Shown: positions 55,601 through 64,000 of the stretch, in pieces
Numbering within the stretch: position 1 is the stretch's first letter
Layout of the letters: the number at the start of each line of letters is the position of its first letter
Position numbers and translations under genes: made by a program
The notes under the pieces: generated by a model
The model's input: the letters and a program-made list of their open reading frames with translations, nothing else
The model's database searches: none
Told to the model about the DNA's origin: nothing
NCBI RefSeq assembly: GCF_010183535.1
Contig: NC_071331.1
Location: 23,808,001 to 23,872,000 of the forward strand
DNA from: Caenorhabditis remanei
Lineage: Eukaryota; Nematoda; Chromadorea; Rhabditida; Rhabditidae
Direction: 5' to 3'
DNA length: 64,000 nucleotides

Positions 55601-56271
55601 AATAGATGACTTGAGCTCAAAAATTTTAAAAATGTTATCGTTTCACAATGTTAGAGCAAGGTTTTCAGCTGTTTCAACTCATTTCTAACATATTCGCTAA
55701 AAGTTTACTGTTTCAAGTTTTTAGTAAAAGTTTTTTGAAATTTTGAGATTTTCAGTCCTTTAAGTATAATTTTTAAAGATAATTGTCATCTGGGGCACTA
55801 ACTTGCTTCAAAATGAATTTTAAGGCTGAAATTGCTGAAAATGAAAAAAAAACACAAAAATAGATTAAATAGGTCATAAAAAGTGTGATTTTCAGCCAAT
55901 TTTTGCAATTTTTTTTCTATTAGAACTCCAAAAAAGCCTAATCAAGCCTGGCCAATTAACAAATTTCGCTCAATTTTCCAGACTTGATGTACATCAAATA
56001 CCTCTCCAAAGTGAACGACACCCCACCAACACCACAACAGCTTCCACCGCCATCAGTTCTCTCACCACGCCAACAACAGTGTCAAACCAACTATCTCTCC
56101 ATCACTAAAGAGTTCCCAGATGCTCTGAGACTCGTCGATATCAGTCAACTGGTGGATATGATCTGGGATGGGATGACTATGGACGATCTTCGAAACACTT
56201 TGATGCGTGTACGGAAGGAGGCGGAGCAAAGAGAGGCGGAGAATAAGGGAATGAAGTCAAGCGACTTTTAA
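52678..56271 (+). CDS. Coiled-coil protein H (4 exons, 369 aa)
   Basis: The model joins 52678-52721, 52785-52874, 53921-54606 and 55982-56271, with phases 2, 2 and 1. Donors are GTAAGT, GTGAGT and GTGAGG. Acceptors are ACTGTTTCAG, ATTTTCAG and TTTTCCAG. The N-terminus MSLDQHQMQRFEEMS leads into a short coil (LGEMAAKLEKTREMLKEIV). Exon 3 is a long coiled coil rich in Glu and Lys. Exon 4 is Pro- and Gln-rich (TPPTPQQLPPPS) and ends with a mixed helical segment. If the third intron is not spliced, translation ends at 54647 after DSISIRVKGAP, giving a shorter form. AATAAA lies at 56468-56473. There is no signal peptide and no recognised family. It is probably co-transcribed with G. Confidence 0.76.
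52905..53850 (+). repeat. ACTAGT-rich tandem/inverted repeat in gene H intron 2
   Basis: Units carry GACCCGGGGACTAGTTTTTA, then CGGTTTTCTAGGCCA, then GGAAAACTAGTCC, in both orientations. At least six copies occur near 52910, 53055, 53195, 53380, 53475 and 53775. Single strands could pair with one another over many short arms. The GGTGGCCTAGAAAACC word in them recurs in gene J intron 2. Confidence 0.75.
54691..55000. mobile_element. hAT-like MITE (CAGAGTTG ends), 310 bp
   Basis: It begins CAGAGTTGTCCGGAATCCGG and ends GCATTCCGTACAACTCTG. The 8-bp flanks GTAGATAG (54683-54690) and TTAGATAG (55001-55008) match at seven of eight bases. The left interior is an array of CCGGATTCCGGTTCCGG-like units. 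It lies in gene H intron 3. Confidence 0.82.
55085..55215. repeat. Half copy of the CCGGGCC-family palindrome
   Basis: It shares ACTTGGGCCGCCGCGTAACTC, split as ACTTGGGCCG and CCGCGTAACTC, then CTTCAAACTGAGTTTTATGAG, split as CTTCAAACTGAG and TTTTATGAG, and the AAACGTAGATCATGATGAG block with the family's left arm. The right arm is missing. Confidence 0.55.
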
Positions 56272-56617
56272 CTGTATATCTAAAACTAACTTAATTGATT
56301 AAGTTCAAAAAAAATTATCTCAGGGCTTTCTCCACGTGATATCTCATTCTTGCAAGTGCGCTCTAATAGCATTTTTGGCATTTTCGAAATTCTCAAGAGA
56401 GCGCGGTTGCACCCAAAACTTGTAATTTTTATACATATATATTTATCTATAATCTGAATGTGAATTTAATAAACTTTTTGGCACGATTTCAAAAATAATT
56501 ATAATTTTTTAATTTTTCAAGGTTTCTTTCCCCTTGTCATAATATCTTATATATAATTTTTGTACTTTTTTCGAAATGTCTCTCCTAAAATTTCCCAATT
56601 TTCAGACACTTCACCCG
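56272..56617 (+). promoter_or_regulatory. Intercistronic region H-I
   Basis: The gap is 346 bases with AATAAA at 56468-56473, T-rich runs and a final ATTTTCAG at 56598-56605, 13 bases before the ATG. It is longer than the G-H gap but has the same order of signals, so an operon continuation is plausible. Confidence 0.45.
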
Positions 56618-56947
56618 ATGCCAAACAAATCCGAAGACGTGATCCCAGAAGACACCTCTCCACCGGAAGACGCCGTCGCTCCAGGACCGCCACCACCCCC
56701 GATCACGGAGCTTGTCGAGGAGGAGCAGCCAGATGATCAAGAAGTCGTCGCTCAACAATCCGTCATCGCCCCCGCCGATGCTCCAGACACCCCAGAATCC
56801 GGAGCCCAACCGCCAAAAAAAGAAAAACCCGAAATCGTGTTGCTCATCGAGCGCCTCGTCGGCTACCGTCAGAAGATGATCGAAGACGCGAGAGATGAGA
56901 GGGACAACTACTTGAAGTTGCACATCCGCAGATTGAGTCTCACGTAA
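56618..56947 (+). CDS. Short acidic protein I (109 aa) or alternative exon of J
   Basis: A single open exon starts MPNKSEDVIPEDTSPPEDAV and holds a Pro-rich run (PGPPPPP), an acidic stretch (VEEEQPDDQE) and a C-terminal helix (VLLIERLVGYRQKMIEDA). It closes with RLSLT and TAA. The last codons can also be read as a donor: CTCAC followed by GTAAAT, phase 2. That is the same phase and context (LIT or SLT) as the end of gene J exon 1. So I could be a free-standing small protein or a first exon spliced to the gene J exon at 58889. The start is the ATG after ATTTTCAG. No known domain is seen. Confidence 0.6.
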   Translation: MPNKSEDVIPEDTSPPEDAVAPGPPPPPITELVEEEQPDDQEVVAQQSVIAPADAPDTPESGAQPPKKEKPEIVLLIERLVGYRQKMIEDARDERDNYLKLHIRRLSLT

Positions 56948-57664
56948 ATCCACCCCGTAAATCTACACATCTAAGTTTTTTTCTTAAAAATGTATACTGT
57001 ATCCTTCCATCGACACAAGGTTCCCACATAATCACTCCTCAGTAAAAAACATCTACAGTAAGCCCCGTAAATTTTCACTAGATCCCTTAAACTCAGCCCA
57101 AAGTTTAGTAAACTTACAGTAAACCCCGTAAATCTATTTAATGTCCCGTAAAATCATCCCAAAGTTTTTTGAGCTTACAGTAAGCGCCCCCCGTAAATCC
57201 ACGTAGACATCTCGTAAATCTACATAATGCCTCGTATATCCACATCGAACATTTTTTGTTTTGTTTAATCACTCCCCGCAAAACTACAGTAATCCCCGTA
57301 AATTTATACCAGATCCCGTAAAGGCCTCGTGAATTCACATAGATGTCTCGTAAATCTCAATAAGGTCTCGTAAATCCACATTTTCATAATTCTACAGTAA
57401 CCCTGTTTCCCCCGTAATCTCACCCCAATGCTCCGTAAATCTACTCGATCTCTCTCATTTTTCTTTCCCCGTAAATCGACCCAATGATCTCTCTCTTCAA
57501 TGCCAAATAAATCATTTTTCATTTTTATAACCCGATTTACACCGATTTTTGTTTTTTATTTGAAGGTTTAACCCCCTTTTTCAATATCTTTGACTTCATT
57601 TTTTTGTAATTTTTTTCTGATTTTCACATATTTTTAATCAAAATCTCAAGTTTTTCCAGATAAA
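56948..57664 (+). repeat. GTAAATCTAC degenerate repeat and I-J spacer
   Basis: From 56948 to about 57480 a word of the form CCCCGTAAATCTAC or CTCGTAAATCCAC recurs some twenty times at 20-40-base spacing, with TACAGTAA words between. Complementary forms (GAATTTACGGGGCTTACTG) lie in gene J intron 1 near 58070. The last part (57560-57660) has a GAAGGTTTAACCCCC block, T-runs and a TTTTCCAG acceptor five bases before the gene J ATG. Confidence 0.75.
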
Positions 57665-60600
57665 ATGGGACAAGACGCTTCAAAAGAAGCATCCGGCCTG
57701 GACCAACTAATTGAAGGTCTTCAGACCCTTCGGGAGCGTTTTCAAACGGACCCCACTTTCCAAAGTACGGTGAAATCCTCACTTGCTGTGAGAAACTTCC
57801 AGTTCCCAATGAAAGGGACCGAAGAGGAGGTCACATTCCTGTTGAATTGTGTGGAAGACAATCAGGAAAAGGATAAGATTATCAAGGAATTGAAAGAGGC
57901 GTTGGATAAGGAGAGAAATAGCCATTTGATCACGTGAGTTTGATTTACAGGGTCATGACTTACTGTAGAATTACAAATTTCCGAAAACGGGTAAATTTAC
58001 GACATCATATGTAGATTTACGAAGGCTTATGCTGCTTACTGAAATCTTACAAAAACTATGGTGTGAATTTACGGGGCTTACTGTAGGTAGCGAAGAGTCT
58101 CCTAATTTACTGAATTTTCTTACTGTTTCAGCACATGGGCTTATGTTTATATCGATTTTGAGTTTCCGTTACCCATTTTATTTTCATTTTCCCGGATTTG
58201 ATTTAAAAAAATCACTGTTTCTATTTTAATTTTCTATTTGAAAAGATACTTTGAGGATATTTTTAACCAATTTGTGACAATTATTAAGAATTTAAATTTG
58301 AAAAGTGATTTTTCTTAATAAATGAGTGAAAATGTTCTTGCTTTTCTCTCAAATGTTGCTAAAAACTTACTGTTCCAAAATGTTAGATTATTTTCCAATC
58401 AAAATGCATTTTTTAGTATTGTAGAGTTAGAAATCTCACAGGGTGACAGAGTTTTGAAACGCGATTTGACTGAGCGGCGACTCAACCAAGTGGTGTGCAA
58501 ACGCGCCCCACTAGACTTCCGGTTTCGAGGGGAAATAATTTTAATTCATAAAGTCGTAATTTTTTGAATTTACTGTTTCACCCATTTACTTCCCAAAAAA
58601 GAAACAATTAAAAAATAATTTTTTAATTGACATAATATTGGAAATATACTTTATAGGTACAAAATGAGTAAAAATAACAAAAATTTGGTCAGAATCAATG
58701 GAAAATGAAGAATTTCCGCAAAATGCTGATCTTTTCTGCTCAAAATCTCAAAAATTCAGCTAAAATATTGCAAATTTAGAGCTTAAAAGTGTGATTTTTC
58801 ACGATTTGCCAGTTTTTCTAACGATTTTCATGAAAAATCCCCCAAAATTTGATCTAGTGATAGCGATAGACAATTTTCCCAATTTCAGAATCCTCGACTG
58901 GCAAAAGTCCTCGCCCTCGATCCGCGTCGACGAGAAGCTCCGCCTCTCCAACGACGCCCACACCGGCTATATGGCTCAGCTTCTCGCCGAAAACGAGCAA
59001 CTCCGCGGAGCCCATAACGCAGTGATCGAAAAGGAGCGTGCGATGGAAATCCAGAAGTTTCAAATGTCCGATCAAGTCGCCTTGATTCTAGAGGAATCTG
59101 ATAAGAGTCTGGATGCGTTGAAGGCGGAGAAGCAGGAGATGGAACATCAGCTGAAATTAAAGAACGAGGCGATTGAAGCGTTGTCGAAAAAGAATACACA
59201 GTTGACGGAGGATAACTGGCAATTGGATAACGCCCGGAAAGCCTATGACTCTCAAATCAAGGCCAACACTACACAAATCGATGAAATCACTCAGAACAAT
59301 AGGAATCTCGAAGACCGTCTTAAAGAAGTGACCTCTGAGTTGAAAGAAATCTACTACCAACTGGAAACTCATAAAAGCGCTGAGGAGATTGCACGAATCG
59401 AAAAGAAGAATGAGGAACAGGCTGCGACTATTGAGATTCTGAAGGGAGAGCTGAATATGGCGAATATTTTGAAGGAGGAGACGGAGAAGAAGCTCAAGAT
59501 AGTGCAGGAGACGAAGATTCCGAATAGGATGCAACAAGGTTGGTTAGAAAACGATTTGAAACTTTGAAGCTCAAAAATATGAAATTCCGGAATCTGAGGC
59601 GCCTTTCGGCGCGTTTTTAGAATTAGAATCGGTAGAAAACTGAGTTTTAGTGGTCTAGCGCGTCTTAGGCGCGCTTTGGAGCTAAAAATCCTTTTTGAAA
59701 CCTCTAATTAGGCCACCAGGGTAATTAGGTTCATCATTTTCTTACTGTTTCAAAAATTTCTTATTGCAACACATAAACCTCAATCTAGTGATGAGCAGTA
59801 TATCACTTGTTGGCGTAGAAACCTCTAATTAGGCGACCAGGGTAATTAGGTTCACCTTTTTTTTCACTGTTTCAAAAATACTTTATGACAGTATAAACGT
59901 CACGTTTTATTGATGCGCATACTGGACAACTGCGTAATTTTTAAAATGTGTTCTTTATTGATGAGTTTTGTATCAATTTTAAATTCTAATAATAAAAATC
60001 CTATTTTTTGGTCTAGAAAACCCACATTTTTTACTGTTTCAAAAATTTCCGATAGCAATATGAACACGGCGCTCTACTGATGCAGCACGTCCTGGAGTTT
60101 GCACAATTTTTAGCCTCTTTCTAAAGAAATTTTCAAAAAAATTGCGTTTTCTTGCCTAGAAACCTTTAATTAGGCCACCAGGGTAATTAGGTTCACCATT
60201 TTTTCACTGTTTCAAAAATTTCTGATTGCAATACATTAACTTTAGTTTACTGATCGGCAAAACAAACGGTCATTAATTCTCATTTTTTGAACACGGCTTG
60301 TACTTTTTAAAATGATCAAAATCCCTTTTGGTGGCCTAGAAATTCTCCAGCTCTTGTCATTTTTCACTGTTTCAAAAATTTCTGATAGCAATATAAACAC
60401 GGAAATTAACTGATCCGTCGATCGTAGTCCTCTCTAAACTTCGACTACATCATTTTTGGAGAATTTTACTAAAGTTCTGCTACTTTATCTGTTTGGACAC
60501 CAGGAGTCCGTCATTGTTTCCTTGTTTCAAAACGTTTGGAAATGTTGTATGTGCCTGAAACCACTGATGCATTGATTTCTCAATTTCCTTCAATGTTTAA

Positions 60601-63600
60601 AAGATACTCAACACGACGGCTAGCTGACCTAAAAACCCCACTAGCTAGGCAATGATTTTACAATTTTTTACCGTTTCAAAAATATTTTATAGGAGTTATA
60701 GCGTCACGTTTTCTTGATGCGCAGATTGGTCGCGTTTTTCACTGATTAAAACTTTGGAATTTTGCATAAATTTTAAGTTTTATTGGTACCCATGCAGTAC
60801 TTAAGGTTGTTAACTTTAAAAATTATCAAAATCCCTTTTGGTGGCCTAAAAACTCTCCAGCCAGGTCTCCAGGTGATTTTTTACTGTTTCAATATTTGTG
60901 AAAAGTAGAATGTGACTGAAACCAGTGATGCTGAGATAACGTATATTCCTCATAATGTTTCGGAAACTTTTTTTTTGATATTTTGTCAAAATTGCGTTTT
61001 AAGACCTCCAGAGGTTCACCATTTTCTTACTGTTTCAACATTTTCTGATAGCAATATAAACACGGAAATTAACTGATGCAACGAAAGAAGGACCTCTAAA
61101 CTTCGACTACATCATTTTTGGAGAATTTTACTAAAGTTCTGCTACTTTATCTGTTTGGACACCAGGAGTCCGTCATTGTTTCCTTGATTCAAAATGTTTG
61201 GAAATGTTGTATGTGCCTGAAACCACTGATGCATTGATTTCTCAATTTCCAACCATGATTTAACAATTTTTTACAGTTTCAAAAATATTTTATAGCAGTA
61301 TAAACGTCACGTTTTTTTGATCGCAGACCTCCATCTGATTTTTTCCTGTTCCAAAATTTGTGGAAAGTAGAATGTGCTTGAAACCACTGATACGAGTAAT
61401 GCAAATACCGCTCCAATATTTTGAAACAACTCGGTCTACGACTTGCTGGCCAATAAAAACTCACTAATTATAATCTATACTTGTCAACCGAGCCGAAACG
61501 GGCCGACACGGGCCGGCTCGTAACTCGCGTCAAAATGAATATTATGAGCTGAAAAATATACCAAAATGTAGATCTCGACGAGTTCTATATCTATGATCTA
61601 CTAAAAGTTGATTGGCTATTCGTTAATGTGCCGCGGGCCGGGAAAAAGTGCCAAAAAACGCGAAAATGGCCAAAAACGCCATTCTAGCCCGGCCCGCGGC
61701 ATATTACCGAATAGTCATCCGGCCCGTAGTAGGTCACGGACATAGAACTCGTCGAGATCTACATTTTGGTATATTTTTCAGCTCATTATATTCTTGACGC
61801 GAGTTACGAGCCGGCCCGTGTCGGCCCGTTTCGGCCCGTTGACAAGTATGTAGAAATCGATAGATAGGCCACCAAAATTTCTCAATTTTTTTCTGTTTCA
61901 AAATTTTTGTATAACCGTATAAACGGTACGTTTTATTGATTACAGTTTGGTACCCATTCATCATTTTTGGAGATTTTTACACCTTTTTAGGACACCAAGT
62001 GTTGCTCACTTTTTACTGTTTCAAAATTTTTGGAAGTGTTGTATGTGTTTCACAGGGCTGATTCGAGTAGTACACTCTTTACTATTTTCATAAGGTCCAA
62101 ATTGCGTTTTCTGACCTAGAAACCTTCAACAAGGCCACCAGAGATTTACCATATTTTTACTGTTTCAACATTACCCTCTAGAAAACCTCTAGTTAAGCCA
62201 CCATAGGTTTAACAATTTTTCACTGTTTCAAAAATTCTTTATGGCAATAAAAACACCACTCTTCTGATGAGTTTGTTGGTCAACTTGCCCCAATATTTCG
62301 AAACTACTCAAAATACAATATTTTGCTGGCCTAGAATTCTCTAGTTAGGCCATTTCTTTTTTTCACTGTTTCTAAAACTTTTCTGATGACAGTATGACCA
62401 TCACATTCAATTGATCCATCCCGGTTGTTCGTTTGTTGGTCTAAAAAATCCTAGTCCTTCTGAACTTTCAAATGATATGGAAATCCAACTGCTAGGCCAT
62501 CATCATGCGCGCCAAAGGCGCCCCAATTTTGAAAATGCGAAAATTCGCCATTTTCAGCCAATTTTAACGGCAAAAGTGGATTCAAAAACGCACCAAAGGC
62601 GCCCCAGTCGCTTTTTCATTTCCTCAGTGTCGAAAATCTAAAATAAATCGTTTAAAATCGGGGTTTTGAATAAGCTTTTAAATTGAAAACGCGCCAACGT
62701 CACGCCAGAATTCCGAAAATGCAAAAATTCGTCAAAAATTGATTCAAAAACGCACCAAAGATAGCCCTGCCGCTTTGAGTTCTGAAAATGCAAAAATTCT
62801 CCGTTTTTAGTCAATTTTAGTGTCAAAAATCGACTCGAAAACAAGATAAAGGCACCCCAGAGACTATAAATTTTGAAAATGCAAAAATTCTCTGTTTTCA
62901 GTCAGTTTTAGCGTCAAAAATCGACTCGAAAACGCGCCAAAGGCGCCCCAGCCGCCTTTTCATTTTCTCAGTGTCAAAAATTTAAAATAATTCGTTTTAA
63001 ATCGGGGTTTTGAATAAGATTTTGGATTGAAAACGCGCCAACGTCACCCCAGTTTTAGCTTCGAAACTTTACATTTTGAGCTGAAAATCAAAGCCAACAA
63101 AACTTACCGTTTCAAAAATGTCTCTTAAAAAAAGAAAAATTTCTGAAAATTAAGAAAAAACTATGATTCAACAGTTTATAGTGTTATTTCAAAACTAATT
63201 AAGTTAATAATGAATTAATTAATCAAACTTCTTCCAGGAGCCTCAACCGGACCTCATCTTCCACGTCTCAATCTCAATCCTCCGCGCTTCAATCCCATCC
63301 AATATGGAGTCCCAAATCCTCTCAACGCTGCACGCCCTCCAACCACCACCACCGAACAGGATCACGACTCATTAGTCACCGCATTGCTCAACCACACGCC
63401 TCGAAACTTTGCGAACTATCAAAATGGCCCATGGGACAATTACTATCAGTCTCCAAGACTCGTCAATAACGCTCCACTGCCTCCAGTGAATGTCAGAGCG
63501 ATGGAAAGCGAGTTGCAAGCGGTTTCGAATAAGCTGGAGGCTACGGTAAAGGAGATGGATCAGATGAAGAAGGCGCATAAGGAGGATATGGAGAAGTTGA

Positions 63601-64000
63601 GGAAGGAGATGGAATCTGGAATGTTGTCTGCACGTTCGGAACCATCAATTCATAGTTTTGATCAACTTGACGTTCAAGACCGGTCATATATTACTCCGTT
63701 TCATTTCCACCATTGTAGGCCCACCTCAGGAGTCACCTATCAAGCTGAGGAGGAATCTTATGATCCGTACTATAATCGATCATCTTCTCCAAGAGCGCCG
63801 AAATACAGATACGAAGGTTGGCGGATGTCGGCTGAGAAAGAAGAAGCGTTTGCGAGAGCTTTTAGTGGGCTTTCGGCTTCAGGTCAGGCTCCGGTTCCAA
63901 GAGGTAAAGCTCCAGCTCCAAATCTCCAAAAAAAGGCTCTAAGAGGTAAAGCTCCAGCTCCAAAAGCTCAGGCTCCGCAAGCTCCGCCTCCAAGACGTCA
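57665..64000 (+). CDS. Coiled-coil protein J, runs off the window end
   Basis: The model joins 57665-57933, 58889-59538 and 63238 to beyond 64000, with phases 2 and 1. Donors are GTGAGT and a weaker GTTGGT. Acceptors are ATTTCAG and CTTCCAG. The N-terminus MGQDASKEASGLDQLIEGLQ has Gly2, and Ser6 is a non-fit only because Lys follows, so N-myristoylation is conceivable. Exon 2 is a coiled coil of some 215 residues. Exon 3 starts with a Pro/Asn-rich part (GPHLPRLNLNPPRFNP), has a short coil (MESELQAVSNKLEATVKEMD) and a Tyr/Ser-rich part. It ends in Pro-Ala-Lys repeats (RGKAPAP, twice) still open at 64000. No family is recognised. It is the fourth gene of the probable operon. Confidence 0.75.
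59600..63230 (+). repeat. Degenerate repeat-filled intron 2 of gene J
   Basis: Most of the 3.7-kb intron is a degenerate tandem repeat built on AGGCCACCAGGGTAATTAGG, then TTTTTCACTGTTTCAAAAAT and a GCAATATAAACAC-type block, at least ten times. Near-identical copies lie at 60432-60588 and 61094-61250. The last 700 bases switch to a repeat with GCGCCAAAGGCGCCCCAG, then ATCGGGGTTTTGAATAAG and ATTGAAAACGCGCCAACGTC (units near 62510 and 62930). Confidence 0.75.
61476..61850. mobile_element. CCGGGCC-family palindromic MITE in gene J intron 2
   Basis: It begins TATACTTGTCAACCGAGCCG and ends GGCCCGTTGACAAGTATG, with the same internal blocks (AGATCTCGACGAGTTCTAT, GGCATATTACCGAATAGTCA) as the element at 21039. 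Flanks TTATAATC and TAGAAATC agree at only five of eight bases, so the duplication is decayed or absent. Confidence 0.8.

Overview
The window looks like a nematode chromosome, most likely Caenorhabditis or a close relative. It is AT-rich. Genes have short exons and tidy GT...TTTCAG introns. Coding starts sit just downstream of TTTTCAG or TTCCAG trans-splice-like acceptors. One same-strand gene series has operon-like spacing. The species cannot be fixed from sequence reading alone. No rRNA, tRNA, CRISPR or bacterial gene structure was recognised.

The main genes are plus-strand, mostly multi-exon genes for hydrophilic coiled-coil proteins. Genes A (3750-4451), B (13278-16212), C (19036-22179) and D (30368-33314) look like dispersed paralogues. 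Each has a short acidic 5' part, a phase-0 then a phase-2 intron, and a large coiled-coil last exon. Genes G (47789-52488), H (52678-56271), I (56618-56947) and J (57665 to beyond the window end) run head to tail with short gaps and intercistronic signals, and probably form an operon. None of these proteins belongs to a family I can name.

Other genes are few. A head-to-head pair of small secreted proteins lies at 37356-37869 (minus) and 38582-39126 (plus). A minus-strand secreted-protein gene at 6581-7135 is spoiled by one in-frame TGA. A minus-strand coding stretch at 25076-25411 has two transposons inserted at its 5' end.

Most of the window is noncoding and very rich in repeats. A nine-base word, ACTGTTTCA, recurs every few hundred bases through introns and spacers but is absent from exons and from clear recent insertions. 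Many non-autonomous DNA transposons can be delimited exactly by target-site duplications (TSDs). Five hAT-like elements have CAGAG...CTCTG-type ends (one copy mutated at an end base) and 8-bp TSDs. Four Merlin-like elements have GGCTC...GAGCC ends and 8-bp TSDs, one with a relic IS1016/Merlin-type transposase. Other elements include a CCGGGCC-rich palindrome family, a Tc1-like element, two TTAA-flanked palindromes, a TA-flanked palindrome carrying a nested Merlin-like element, and a 551-bp solo LTR. There is also a 706-bp satellite of an 8-bp unit, and several local word families: TGTCCGGATGTCC, GTAAATCTAC, CCGCCCACTTT and GCGCCAAAGGCGCC.

Gene models were built by hand from splice sites and reading phase. 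All protein-level roles beyond coiled coil or secreted are open.
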